Below are positions 27,483 through 36,502 of a stretch of 64,000 nt of DNA, one piece after another. The position numbers and the translations under genes are program-made. Source of the stretch: Fibrobacter sp. UWB15. Lineage in GTDB: Bacteria > Fibrobacterota > Fibrobacteria > Fibrobacterales > Fibrobacteraceae. The notes under the pieces were generated by a model. It worked only from the letters and a program-made list of their open reading frames with translations, searched no databases and was not told the DNA's origin. Within the stretch, counting starts at the first letter, position 1; every line of letters begins with the position of its first letter. Location: positions 1-64,000 of the forward strand of contig NZ_FXBA01000007.1 of NCBI RefSeq assembly GCF_900177705.1, written 5' to 3'.

Positions 27483-27491
27483 TTATGCTTA

Positions 27492-27557
27492 TGGACAATG
27501 TGTCAATGGAAATAGGCTTTGGGAGCGTTTTTTTTGTGCTTTTTTAGGGTAATTTTT
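27492..27557 (+). promoter_or_regulatory. Bipartite CAZyme promoter, first GH43 copy
   Basis: TGGACAATGTGTCAA (27492-27506; one mismatch to the palindrome) and GGTAATTTTT at 27548-27557; distance 49 bp. Translation starts 55 bp past the element. Confidence 0.75.
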
Positions 27558-27602
27558 GAGTTAAGAAGGTTTGGTTGTGTTTTTGCCTTCGAAGGAGTCC
27601 TC

Positions 27603-29831
27603 ATGGATTACAGAAAAGTATGGGAATTGAAAAGCCTGAAAAAGGCTGCGTGCTTAGTTGCCGGACTTGCCGCGTTTGGCTTGGCCGACAACCCGATTTC
27701 AAGTTATCACTACCTGGCTGACCCGGGCGCTGCCGCCGATGACACCTATTTCTACGTCATTACCGACTCTGACGACCCGGCGGCAGCTAATGCCAACGGC
27801 TACAACATCAAGGCCCTCTACGGTTTCCGCACCAAGGACATGAAGAACTGGACCGACTTCGGTATCATTTACGATGCCCGCAAGGTGGACGGTATCGGCG
27901 ATATTTGGGCATCTGGCATTGCGGTGAACCCCAACGATCACAGGCTTTACATCGTGTTCCCCGATGGCGGTGGTGGCGGCATTGGCCTCATCGGCGCCGA
28001 CAGCATTGCCGGCCCCTGGACAAACCCCGTTTCAGGCAACAAGAAGCTCATCAACAACTGGGGTGGCGGTATTTCGGACTGCGATGGCATCGGCTGGTGC
28101 TTTGACCCGGCAATCTTCTTCGATGACGACGGTACGGGCTACTTCACGTTCGGTGGCGGTAGCAGCGATAGCCGCCCGGCGAACAACAACAACAACGACA
28201 TCTTCAACATTTACAAGTTGAACAAGGATATGAAGGGCTTCGATGTGAGTTCCAAGACCCACCTGAAGATCGGTGGCCCGAAGGCGATGGAAGCTTCTTA
28301 CATCCACAAGTACAAAGGCAATTACTATCTCTCTTATAGTACGGCCGATTTGCGCATTGCCTACGGCATGTCCAAGAACCCCATGGGCCCTTATGAATAC
28401 AAGGGTATCTTCATGGGGAACCCAAACATTGGCGGCCAGAACATCAATGCGAACAACAACAACCACCATGGCATTGCCGAATTCAAGGGCCATTGGTATG
28501 TGGCATACCATGACCGCCGCATTGCAAACGGTTACGATGGCCTAGAAAAAATTCCGGCCGAAGACGGTAGGGCTAATCCGAATCCGGCTTACCACCGCAG
28601 CGTGAGCGTGGATGAATTCACCTACGCAGCCGACGGTTCCATGAACTCGTTGACCTTCACGAAGGAAGGCCCGAAGCAAATCGAAAACTTTGATCCGTAC
28701 GACTGGTACCCGGCTCTCACGAGCTCTAAGCAGAAGGGCATCCGTAGCCGTTCCAACTGGAGCCCGGGCAAGGTCGCTGAGCACCTGTTGCTCCCGCTTT
28801 CCACGAAGGAATCCTGGATTCGCGTGTCGGGAGTTGACTTCGGTACGGCAGCCACTGGCTTTACCGTGCAGGCAGCAAGCACTGCCGACGGCAACAAGAT
28901 TGAAATCCATACCGGTTCTGCAAGCGGTACCTTGGCGGGCACATGTACGCTTAAGAATACCGGCAACAAGTCTACCTTTGCTGAAACCAAGTGTGAAGTG
29001 GAAGGCCTGAAGGGTGTCGTGGAATCCTTGTTCCTCGTGTTCAAGGGCTCGCAGGATTCGACCATGGCAATCAAGGCTTGGGGCTTCGAAGGAAGCGGCT
29101 CTACTCCGCCGACTCCTCAGACTCCTTATGGCGACAAGGCCGTGACGATTCCGGCCAAGATCGAAGCCGAAAACTATGACGTTCCGGGCACGGGCCGCGG
29201 TGATGAAGCGCAATCCTATAGCGACAACGAGTCCGAAAACCAGGGCGATGCCGAATTCCGTACCGACTTGGGAGTCGATATCGTGCTCGGTGGTACCGGC
29301 AAGGCTATTGGTTACACCGCTGCTGGTGAATGGCTGGAATACTCGATCGTGGTTCCAGAAGATGGCGAATACGCTTTGAAGGCATCGGCTTCTACCGGTA
29401 TGGAAAACGGCGCAAGCTTCTGCCTGCTTGTCGATGGCAAGGTCGTGGGCGATACCGTGAAGGTTCCGCAGACTGGCGAAGACTGGAGCGTCTACGAAGA
29501 ATTCGATGCCGGTAAGGCGACCCTGACCAAGGGCGAACACATTGTCCGACTGGTGATTACCGGCGACAACGTGAACGTGGACTGGTTCTCGATTGGCGAA
29601 GTGACCACGGGGATCCAGCAGGAAGCCAAGCTGAATGTTGCCTCTGTCTCGACTTACGATGTGTTTGACCTGAGCGGCAAGAAGATTGCAAGCTTTACGG
29701 CCCGCAACATGATCGAAGCCACTAAGATGTGGCGCGATGGTTCCGTGAAGGGGTCTGAAAAGGCCCGCGGCGTGAACCTGCTCCGTAACCGCTCCAGCGG
29801 CATGGTGACCAAAATTCGCACCGCGAAGTAA
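27603..29831 (+). CDS. GH43 arabinofuranosidase/xylosidase with CBM6 (first of tandem pair)
   Basis: 742 residues from ATG 27603 (GAAGGAGT upstream). Signal peptide about 1-28 (AGLAAFGLA-DNP). The GH43 five-blade propeller (about 30-360) has the three acidic positions: base Asp in SYHYLADPGA, modulator Asp in CFDPAIFFDDDGTGYF, acid Glu in AMEASYIHKYKGNYYLSYS. A first beta-sandwich (about 390-500) has features of a CBM6-type or related domain. A canonical CBM6 follows (about 515-665; IPAKIEAENYDVPGTGRG ... GYTAAGEWLEYSI ... NVNVDWFSI), then the basic tail. It probably removes arabinose side chains from xylan. It is closely similar over its full length to the next gene. Confidence 0.88.
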   Translation: MDYRKVWELKSLKKAACLVAGLAAFGLADNPISSYHYLADPGAAADDTYFYVITDSDDPAAANANGYNIKALYGFRTKDMKNWTDFGIIYDARKVDGIGDIWASGIAVNPNDHRLYIVFPDGGGGGIGLIGADSIAGPWTNPVSGNKKLINNWGGGISDCDGIGWCFDPAIFFDDDGTGYFTFGGGSSDSRPANNNNNDIFNIYKLNKDMKGFDVSSKTHLKIGGPKAMEASYIHKYKGNYYLSYSTADLRIAYGMSKNPMGPYEYKGIFMGNPNIGGQNINANNNNHHGIAEFKGHWYVAYHDRRIANGYDGLEKIPAEDGRANPNPAYHRSVSVDEFTYAADGSMNSLTFTKEGPKQIENFDPYDWYPALTSSKQKGIRSRSNWSPGKVAEHLLLPLSTKESWIRVSGVDFGTAATGFTVQAASTADGNKIEIHTGSASGTLAGTCTLKNTGNKSTFAETKCEVEGLKGVVESLFLVFKGSQDSTMAIKAWGFEGSGSTPPTPQTPYGDKAVTIPAKIEAENYDVPGTGRGDEAQSYSDNESENQGDAEFRTDLGVDIVLGGTGKAIGYTAAGEWLEYSIVVPEDGEYALKASASTGMENGASFCLLVDGKVVGDTVKVPQTGEDWSVYEEFDAGKATLTKGEHIVRLVITGDNVNVDWFSIGEVTTGIQQEAKLNVASVSTYDVFDLSGKKIASFTARNMIEATKMWRDGSVKGSEKARGVNLLRNRSSGMVTKIRTAK

Positions 29832-29849
29832 AGATTTATAAATAAACCA

Positions 29850-29916
29850 TTGACAAAAAGTCAAAGAAAAGTGTCCTCCGGGGCACTTTTTTTTTGTGCT
29901 TTTGAAGATAATTTTA
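29850..29916 (+). promoter_or_regulatory. Bipartite CAZyme promoter, second GH43 copy
   Basis: TTGACAAAAAGTCAA (29850-29864) and GATAATTTTA at 29907-29916; distance 50 bp. The terminator of the first GH43 gene lies between them. Confidence 0.72.
29867..29895 (+). terminator. Intrinsic terminator after first GH43
   Basis: AAAAGTGTCC and GGGCACTTTT pair around TCCG, followed by a continuous T-run. Confidence 0.85.
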
Positions 29917-29958
29917 AAGATAGAAGGTGTGGTGTTTTACCTTCAGAGGAGTCCCTTT

Positions 29959-32187
29959 ATGGATGTTTGGAATGTTAAAGGCCTGAAGAAGGCCGCGTGT
30001 TTGATTGTGGGCTTGGCGGCTTTCGGCCTTGCCGACAACCCGATTTCGACTTACCATTACTTGGCAGACCCGGGTGCTGCCGCAGATGATGAGTACTTCT
30101 ATATCATCACGGACTCCGATGACCCGGCTCCGTACAATTCTAACGGTTACAAGATTTACGCCCTTTATGCATTCCGCAGTAGGGATATGCAGAACTGGAC
30201 CGACTTCGGCATTATTTACGATGCCCGTAAGGTGAGCGGCATTAACGACATTTGGGCTTCTGGCATTGCCGTGCATAACGGTACGTTCTACATCGTGTTC
30301 CCCGATGGCGGTGGCGGCGGTATTGGCTACATCAAGGCTCCTGCAATTGAAGGCCCCTGGACAAACGCCGTGGGCCAGGGCAAGGATAAGCTGGTGGGCG
30401 GTCGCGGCATTATCGGCTGCGATGGCGTTTCGTGGTGCTTTGACCCGGGTATCTTTATCGATGACGACGGAACCACCTACGTTACATGGGGCGGCGGCGA
30501 AAGCAACAGCCGTCCGAACACCGATAACTTCGATATCGTCAAGCTGAACGATGCGAAAAATGCTCCGGTGGGTAACGGCAGCCACGTGAAGGTGAACAAC
30601 TTGCCGACCCGCAAGATGCTTGAAGCCTCTTACATCCACAAGCACAAGGGCAATTACTACTTCTCTTACAGTACCGGCTGGCAGCAGGGTGCACCGACGA
30701 TCGACTACGGTATGTCCAACAACGTAATGGGCCCTTACACCTGGAAGGGCACCATTCTCGGCGACCCGAGCATGAACGGCCGCAGCATCAACGGCAACAA
30801 CAACCACCATGGTATCGCCGAATTCAAGGGCCACTCTTATGTTGTCTATCATGACCGCCGTATTGCCAAGGGCCATAACGGCCTGGAAATTATTCCGGCC
30901 GATGACGGTCAGCCGAAACCGAACGAAGGCTATCACCGTAGCGTTTCCGTAGACGAAATGTTCTACAACGCCGACGGTACAATTAAGCAGGTGGTTTGCA
31001 CCAACGAAGGTCCGGAACAGATTGAGAACTTCGATCCGTACGATTGGTATCCGGCTCTCACGAGTTCCAAGCAGAAGGGCATTCGCAGCCGCTCCAACTT
31101 TGTGCAAGGCAAGGCTGCCGAACATGTGCTGCTTCCGCTTTCGACCAAGGAATCTTGGCTGCGCGTTTCGGGTGTTGACTTCGGTACTGCAGCGACGGCC
31201 TTCAAGGTTGAAGCCGCAAGCGCTGGCGACGGCAACAAGATTGAAATCCGCACGGGTTCTGCAACGGGTACGCTCGCAGGCACTTGTAACCTCAAGAATA
31301 CTGGCAGTAAGAATACTTATGCCGAAACCACTTGCGAAGTGGAAGGACTCAAGGGCATTGTAAAGCAGCTGTTCTTGGTGTTCAAGGGCGCTCAGGATTC
31401 TACCATGGCTGTTAAGGCCTGGGGCTTCGAAGGCAGTGGCTCTACTCCTCCCACACCGCAGTCTCCGTTTGGCGGCAAGGCTTGGGAAATTCCGGGCAAG
31501 ATTGAAGTCGAAAACTTCGATGAACCGGGTGTCGGCCGCGGCAGCGAAATCAAGTCTTACAGTGAAAACGATTCTGAAGACCATGGCATTGAAAATGGTG
31601 GCGAAAGCTACCGCGAAGGTACCGGCGTCGATATTTACAAGAAGGCGACCGGTTACGTGGTGGGCTACAACCAGTCTGGCGAATGGCTCGAATACACTGT
31701 GAACGTGAAGGAAGATGGCGATTACACCATGTACGCTTCTGTCGCAACGGATAATTCTACCGCCGGATTCACGCTGTCTATCGATGACAACAAGATTGCC
31801 GATGTTGCAGTCTCTGGTTCCAGCTGGGGTGACTTTGCCAATGTAAAAGCCAATGTGTCTCTGAAGGCTGGCGAACATATCCTGCGCATGACGGTAACGG
31901 GCGACTGGTTCGACATTGACTACATCAACTTCGTTGCAGGCAAGGACGCTCCGGAAACACCGACGGGTCTTGCAGGTAACGTGATGCTGAATGTGGCCAA
32001 GGAATCGACGTTTGACGTGTTCAATTTGAATGGCAAGAAGGTGGCAAGCTTTACTGCCCGCAACATGGCCGAAGCATCCAAACTCTGGCAGAGTGGTTCC
32101 ATTCAGGGTAGCGAAAAGGCTCAGGGAATTAGCCTGATTCGCAACCGCACAAACGGCGCAATGGCTAAGGTGCGTACAACCAAATAA
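29959..32187 (+). CDS. GH43 arabinofuranosidase/xylosidase with CBM6 (second of tandem pair)
   Basis: 742 residues, the same length as its upstream neighbour and strongly similar from signal peptide to tail, so the pair arose by duplication. Start ATG 29959 follows AGAGGAGTCC. The GH43 acidic residues are conserved: TYHYLADPGA, CFDPGIFIDDDGTTY, MLEASYIHKHKGNYYFSYS. The C-terminal CBM6 (about 515-665) is of a different subtype from the neighbour's: VEVENFDEPGVGRGSEI ... YKKATGYVVGYNQSGEWLEY ... WFDIDYINF, like those of the GH30, GH43c and GH27 genes. The module may therefore have been exchanged after duplication. It likely acts on arabinoxylan side chains outside the cell. Confidence 0.88.
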   Translation: MDVWNVKGLKKAACLIVGLAAFGLADNPISTYHYLADPGAAADDEYFYIITDSDDPAPYNSNGYKIYALYAFRSRDMQNWTDFGIIYDARKVSGINDIWASGIAVHNGTFYIVFPDGGGGGIGYIKAPAIEGPWTNAVGQGKDKLVGGRGIIGCDGVSWCFDPGIFIDDDGTTYVTWGGGESNSRPNTDNFDIVKLNDAKNAPVGNGSHVKVNNLPTRKMLEASYIHKHKGNYYFSYSTGWQQGAPTIDYGMSNNVMGPYTWKGTILGDPSMNGRSINGNNNHHGIAEFKGHSYVVYHDRRIAKGHNGLEIIPADDGQPKPNEGYHRSVSVDEMFYNADGTIKQVVCTNEGPEQIENFDPYDWYPALTSSKQKGIRSRSNFVQGKAAEHVLLPLSTKESWLRVSGVDFGTAATAFKVEAASAGDGNKIEIRTGSATGTLAGTCNLKNTGSKNTYAETTCEVEGLKGIVKQLFLVFKGAQDSTMAVKAWGFEGSGSTPPTPQSPFGGKAWEIPGKIEVENFDEPGVGRGSEIKSYSENDSEDHGIENGGESYREGTGVDIYKKATGYVVGYNQSGEWLEYTVNVKEDGDYTMYASVATDNSTAGFTLSIDDNKIADVAVSGSSWGDFANVKANVSLKAGEHILRMTVTGDWFDIDYINFVAGKDAPETPTGLAGNVMLNVAKESTFDVFNLNGKKVASFTARNMAEASKLWQSGSIQGSEKAQGISLIRNRTNGAMAKVRTTK

Positions 32188-32214
32188 GTTTCCCATAAAC
32201 ACATCCAACCAGGA

Positions 32215-32240
32215 GGACACCCCCGAATGGGGGTGCCCTT
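32215..32240 (+). terminator. Hairpin after second GH43
   Basis: GGACACCCCC-GAAT-GGGGGTGCCC forms a stable stem, but is followed by only short T groups (TTCCTTCC), so termination may be partial. Confidence 0.6.
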
Positions 32241-32258
32241 CCTTCCGGAAAAAAACGC

Positions 32259-32287
32259 TTGATTTTGAAATTACGAGAATGTATTTT
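32259..32287 (+). promoter_or_regulatory. Sigma70-like promoter of GH30 gene
   Basis: TTGATT (32259-32264), a 17-bp spacer, then TATTTT (32282-32287). This is a recognisable -35/-10 pair at standard spacing. The gene has no TTGACA-N3-TGTCAA palindrome, unlike its neighbours. Confidence 0.6.
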
Positions 32288-32320
32288 AATATCGGGAGTT
32301 GTGTTAAAAAGGAGTATAAG

Positions 32321-34411
32321 ATGACAATCCAAAAAATTGCAAAGAGTGTGGGCCTTGCCTTTGGAGTGGTTGGCCTTTGGAGTTCGGCTATGGCCTCGAC
32401 GGTCAATGTCGACGTAACGGAAGAACATCAGGTCATTCGCGGTTTTGGCGGTATGGTGCATAACCAGTGGCAGGGCGGTGGCGGCCTTTCCGAAGCTGAT
32501 GCCAAGATTGCCTTTGGTACGGGCGACGGAACGCTTGGCCTAAATACGCTGCGTATTCCGGTGTACGCAAATTCCAGTGATTTTAACAAGGAAGTTCAGG
32601 CCGCAAAGTATGCCAAAAAGTACGCCGGCGACGACTTTATTCTGTATGCGACTCCGTGGACATCTCCGTATGCGGGCGCAAACCAGCACATGTCTTCTTC
32701 GAACTACCAGAAGTATGTGGATCACCTGAACAGCTTTAACGATTACATGAAGAACCAGGGCGTTCCCCTGTACGCCATCTCCATCAGTAACGAACCGGAC
32801 TGGTGCGGTGAATGGGCTTGCTGGAGCGCAGACGAAATCTACAACTTCACCAAGGGCTACGCCGATAAAATGCGCAAGAATGGTGTGAAGGTGATTTCGA
32901 CGGAATCGTTCCGCTACGACAAGAATCTTTACAACAAGGTCTTGAACGATGCCAATGCCCTCAAGAACTGGGACATTCTCGGTGCGCACTTCTACGCCAG
33001 CGACAGAAGGACCGGGGACAACTTCTTCCAGTATTCTTTGGCTGACCAGAAGGGTGTGGAACGCTGGATGACGGAACACTACACCGAAAGCCAGGGCAGC
33101 GGTAACTACTGGCGCACGATTACGAATACGGGCGACCAGGCAAACGCCAACAAGCGCGATACCGTGAACGCCATGGATGTGGCTTACGAAATCCACCGCG
33201 CCATGGTCGTGGGCAACTTCAATCAGTACACCTGGTGGTACATCCGTCGTTGCTATGGCCTGATCATGGAAAAGGACTTTGGCAACAAGCTTCAGATTCC
33301 GAGCAACGAAATCGGCAAGATTTCTAAGCGCGGTTACGTGATGAGCCAGTTCGCCCGATTCATCCGCCCGGGTGCTGTGCGCGTGGGTGCTACGGCAAAT
33401 CCCGAGAAGGAAGTTTTTGCCAGTGCTTACAAGAGTTCCGAAGGCGACTCCGTGATCGTGGTGCTCGTGAACCGCGATTACAAGAACAGCAAGACTGTGA
33501 CGGTGAACGTGAAGGGCGCCGATGTGGAAACATTCCATGTGTACACCACGAGCGAAGCAAAGAATGCCAAGTACGAAGGCGAAGTCGAAGTCAAGAATGG
33601 CTCTGTAACCATTACGATGGATGCGGGCAATTCTGGTAACAAGGACTGCATCGTGACGCTCGTGGGCGTGGGGACTCCGGCAGAACCAGTACCGCGCGAA
33701 CCGTTCGGTGGCAAGGCTGTGGAACTCCCGGGTAAGATCGAAGCAGAAAACTTTGACGTTCCGGGTACCGGCAAGGAAAACAAGACCTATTACGATTCCG
33801 ATTCCGAAAACCATGCCTGTACCGACGAAGACAAGACGGCCGAATGCTCCAAGGTTCGTGAAGATACGGGCGTCGATATTTACAAGAAGTCCTCTGGTGC
33901 TGTCGTGGTGGGCCATAACCAGGCTGGCGAATGGCTCGAATATACCGTGAATGTGAAGGAAGCCGGCGAATACAACATGACCGCTTCTGTTGCGACGGCC
34001 AATTCGGATCCGGGCTTTACGCTTTCGATTGATGGCAAATCCCTTGCCGAGGTTCCGGTTTCCGGTTCCAGCTGGGATGAATTTAAGGATGTCACGGCCA
34101 AGGTGACGCTCCCGGCAGGCGAACACATTCTCCGCCTCGAAGTGACGACCTCCTGGTTCGATATTGATTACCTCAAGTTCGAAAAGCCGTGCGACGATTG
34201 CAATACGGGTATTGCCGATGCTCGCCTGAACATGCCGACCGAAACCGAAAGCTACCGCATTTTCGATATGAACGGAAGCTATCTCGGTGTGGTTTCTGCA
34301 ACGGGCATGCCGGAACTCCGTGCCAATGCGGCTAGCCTCGTGAAGCGCGGTGGCGCCTACCTGGCCAAGTCCATGAATGGCCGCACCAAACTCATTCAGG
34401 TGACGAAATAG
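32321..34411 (+). CDS. GH30 (subfamily 8-like) glucuronoxylanase with CBM6
   Basis: 696 residues from ATG 32321 (AAAAAGGAG upstream); signal peptide 1-25 (ends SSAMA-STV). Acid/base E158 is in ISISNEPDW and nucleophile E252 in WMTEHYTE. The segment WWYIRRCYG (R309, R310) matches the WWYIRR motif of bacterial glucuronoxylanases of the XynC type, where an Arg here binds the glucuronic acid side group. The region ISKRGYVMSQFARFIRPGAV is the typical C-terminal beta-sandwich junction. CBM6 spans about 470-620 (LPGKIEAENFDVPGTGK ... GHNQAGEWLEYTV ... WFDIDYLKF). A conserved tail ends in TKLIQVTK. It cleaves the xylan backbone outside the cell. Confidence 0.92.
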   Translation: MTIQKIAKSVGLAFGVVGLWSSAMASTVNVDVTEEHQVIRGFGGMVHNQWQGGGGLSEADAKIAFGTGDGTLGLNTLRIPVYANSSDFNKEVQAAKYAKKYAGDDFILYATPWTSPYAGANQHMSSSNYQKYVDHLNSFNDYMKNQGVPLYAISISNEPDWCGEWACWSADEIYNFTKGYADKMRKNGVKVISTESFRYDKNLYNKVLNDANALKNWDILGAHFYASDRRTGDNFFQYSLADQKGVERWMTEHYTESQGSGNYWRTITNTGDQANANKRDTVNAMDVAYEIHRAMVVGNFNQYTWWYIRRCYGLIMEKDFGNKLQIPSNEIGKISKRGYVMSQFARFIRPGAVRVGATANPEKEVFASAYKSSEGDSVIVVLVNRDYKNSKTVTVNVKGADVETFHVYTTSEAKNAKYEGEVEVKNGSVTITMDAGNSGNKDCIVTLVGVGTPAEPVPREPFGGKAVELPGKIEAENFDVPGTGKENKTYYDSDSENHACTDEDKTAECSKVREDTGVDIYKKSSGAVVVGHNQAGEWLEYTVNVKEAGEYNMTASVATANSDPGFTLSIDGKSLAEVPVSGSSWDEFKDVTAKVTLPAGEHILRLEVTTSWFDIDYLKFEKPCDDCNTGIADARLNMPTETESYRIFDMNGSYLGVVSATGMPELRANAASLVKRGGAYLAKSMNGRTKLIQVTK

Positions 34412-34443
34412 GCTTTTTTGACGGTTTTAAGATTTGAATGTTG

Positions 34444-34480
34444 AAACCCGCCTTTTTAGGCGGGTTTCTTGTTTATTTTT
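34444..34480 (+). terminator. Intrinsic terminator after GH30
   Basis: AAACCCGCC-TTTTTA-GGCGGGTTT followed by CTTGTTTATTTTT. Confidence 0.9.
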
Positions 34481-34492
34481 CATTACCTTTTG

Positions 34493-34558
34493 TTGACTAT
34501 TTATCCATAAGTTTTGGCTTTTTTCGCGCGATTTTGGCGTTTTTTGAGGGTAATTTTA
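34493..34558 (+). promoter_or_regulatory. Bipartite CAZyme promoter, CE6 copy (degenerate palindrome)
   Basis: TTGACTATTTATCCA (34493-34507) keeps most of both half-sites; GGTAATTTTA follows at 34549-34558. The distance is still 49 bp, which argues that the site is functional despite mismatches. Confidence 0.6.
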
Positions 34559-34581
34559 GAGTATTGCATAAGGAGTGTGTT

Positions 34582-36240
34582 ATGGACCTTAAAAAAGTCT
34601 CTGAATTTTTGACCCCGGCCCTGTGGCTTGTCGGCGGGCTCATGATGCTTGCGTCGCTTGCCAGTGCGGCGCCGAACCCCAATTTCCATATTTATATCGC
34701 TTACGGCCAGTCGAATATGGCCGGTAACGGCGATATCGTCCCTTCCGAAGACCAGGACAAGTACAAGGAAAAGTTTCTGATGCTCGCCTCGCATAACGCA
34801 AACGCGAGCCAGCGCAGCGGCAAGACGAATCAGTCTATCAAGACGGGCGAATGGTACACCGCGATTCCCCCGATGTTCCACCCCTTCGAAAACCTTTCTC
34901 CGGCGGACTACTTCGGCCGCGCTATGGTGGATTCCCTGCCGGGCGTAACCGTGGGCATTATCCCGGTCGCTATCGGTGCGGTGAGCATCCGCGCCTTCGA
35001 CAAGGACCAGTACGAAAGCTATTTCAAGGGCGACGGCAAGGACATCATGAGCTGGGGCTGGCCCAAGGATTACGACAACAATCCTCCGGGACGCATTCTG
35101 GAACTCGCCAAGAAGGCTAAGGAAGTGGGCGTCATCAAGGGCTTCATCTTCCACCAGGGCGAAAGTGACGGCACTGATGCTAACTGGCGCAAGACCGTTT
35201 ACAAGACCTACAAGGACGTGATTGATGCGCTTGGCTTGGACGAAAATGAAGTGCCGTTTGTGGCGGGCGAACTGCTGCAGGAAGGCAACAACTGCTGCTC
35301 TAGCAAGAACGGCGGCATTGCGCAACTCAAGCAGAATTTTAAGAAGTTCGGGCTTGCCTCTTCCAAGGGCTTGCAGGGTAACGGCAAGGACCCGTACCAC
35401 TTTGGGCGCGCAGGCGTGATTGAACTCGGCAAGCGCTACTGCTCAGAGATGCTCAAACTTATTGACAAGACGATTGATCCGGATGCTCCGCCGGTAAACC
35501 TGGTGGACCCGAGCCAGTCTACGGTTCCTGACGAACCGCCCGAGGAATATGGCCCCTACACCGACCCGATTGAAATCCCGGGCAAGGTGCAGGCTGAGAA
35601 CTACAACAAGGGCGGTGCCGACAAGGCTTATTACGATTTGAGCAAGGGCAACGAAGGCGGCAAGCTTCGTAAGGACGATGTGGATATTTATCAGCCGAAC
35701 ATGGGCATTGTCGTGGGCCACTGCCAGAAGGGCGAATGGCTCAAGTACACCGTGAACGTGGCCGCCGACGGCGAATACGAAATTTCTGCCAACGTGGCGG
35801 GCGAGAACGGAACCGGTAGCTTGACGCTTTATATGGATGACCAGCCTATCGGTACCGAGATGGCCAATGCCGGAAACGGCTTTGATTCGTTCGAAGTTGT
35901 AAGCGGCGGCAAGGCTAGCCTGAAGGCGGGCGAACACGAACTGAAACTCGAAATCACGAACGACTGGATAGACATTGACTATGTTGAATTCAAGGCCGCC
36001 AAGAATGACGAACCTCCGAGCAAGATTGGTGCAATTCACTTGAACATGACCGAAGCCGAAAGCAATTTTAACCTGTTCGATATGCAGGGCAAGCATGTGG
36101 CTAGCTTCAATGCCTCTGGCATGGATGCTGCAGTCCGCATGGTCAAGGGCGGTGTCAAGGGTATCCGTCAGGGAGTGTATTTGGTTCGCTCTGCAAGCAA
36201 GATGGGCATCAAACAAAAGGTGGTGACTTATGAAAAGTAA
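34582..36240 (+). CDS. CE6-type acetylxylan esterase with CBM6
   Basis: 552 residues from ATG 34582 (AAGGAG upstream). The signal peptide is followed by the SGNH-type esterase block I, IYIAYGQSNMAGNG, with the nucleophile S44. FIFHQGESDG is the conserved oxyanion/His block, and DPYHFGRAG holds the Asp and His of the triad (around 275). This is the SASA/CE6 family; characterised Fibrobacter members (Axe6A, Axe6B) have the same CE6 plus CBM6 design. CBM6 spans about 330-475 (IPGKVQAENYNKGGADKAYY ... GHCQKGEWLKYTV ... WIDIDYVEF), then the common tail. It removes acetyl groups from xylan, opening it to GH30 and GH43 enzymes. Its last codons overlap a 27-residue frame. Confidence 0.9.
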   Translation: MDLKKVSEFLTPALWLVGGLMMLASLASAAPNPNFHIYIAYGQSNMAGNGDIVPSEDQDKYKEKFLMLASHNANASQRSGKTNQSIKTGEWYTAIPPMFHPFENLSPADYFGRAMVDSLPGVTVGIIPVAIGAVSIRAFDKDQYESYFKGDGKDIMSWGWPKDYDNNPPGRILELAKKAKEVGVIKGFIFHQGESDGTDANWRKTVYKTYKDVIDALGLDENEVPFVAGELLQEGNNCCSSKNGGIAQLKQNFKKFGLASSKGLQGNGKDPYHFGRAGVIELGKRYCSEMLKLIDKTIDPDAPPVNLVDPSQSTVPDEPPEEYGPYTDPIEIPGKVQAENYNKGGADKAYYDLSKGNEGGKLRKDDVDIYQPNMGIVVGHCQKGEWLKYTVNVAADGEYEISANVAGENGTGSLTLYMDDQPIGTEMANAGNGFDSFEVVSGGKASLKAGEHELKLEITNDWIDIDYVEFKAAKNDEPPSKIGAIHLNMTEAESNFNLFDMQGKHVASFNASGMDAAVRMVKGGVKGIRQGVYLVRSASKMGIKQKVVTYEK

Positions 36241-36313
36241 TGAAATTACAATTATCAAGCAGATTGCGTTTTTCTCGGTAGTCGCGGTCGTGCTCGGATT
36301 CCTTTACGGTTAG
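36230..36313 (+). CDS. Possible 27-residue single-helix membrane microprotein
   Basis: ATG 36230 lies inside the last codons of the CE6 gene in another frame; the frame ends at TAG 36311-36313. The product begins MKSNEITIIKQ, continues with a single hydrophobic helix (IAFFSVVAVVLGFLY) and ends in Gly. Overlap with the upstream stop would allow translational coupling. The clean charged start followed by an uninterrupted helix is unusual for random sequence, but the frame is short. No homologue is known to me. Confidence 0.35.
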   Translation: MKSNEITIIKQIAFFSVVAVVLGFLYG

Positions 36314-36341
36314 GACTTAAATTCTCTCTCTCTTTGTTTTG

Positions 36342-36372
36342 CACCCCTGAATAAGGGGTGTTTTTCTTTTTA
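36342..36372 (+). terminator. Intrinsic terminator after CE6
   Basis: CACCCCT-GAATA-AGGGGTG followed by TTTTTCTTTTT. Confidence 0.88.
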
Positions 36373-36385
36373 TTGGCGAAAAGGA

Positions 36386-36451
36386 TTGACAATTTGTCAA
36401 AGGATAATGTGTGCGGGAATGGTAAAAAAGGCCTTTTTTAGGGTAATTTTA
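36386..36451 (+). promoter_or_regulatory. Bipartite CAZyme promoter, third GH43 copy
   Basis: Perfect palindrome TTGACAATTTGTCAA (36386-36400) and GGTAATTTTA (36442-36451); distance 49 bp. The upstream terminator lies before the palindrome. No -35 hexamer is seen at the usual place. Confidence 0.8.
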
Positions 36452-36502
36452 CTATGAAGAAATTTGCATGGGCGGTGGTGCGCCCGCAAAAGGAGTACTA
36501 AC

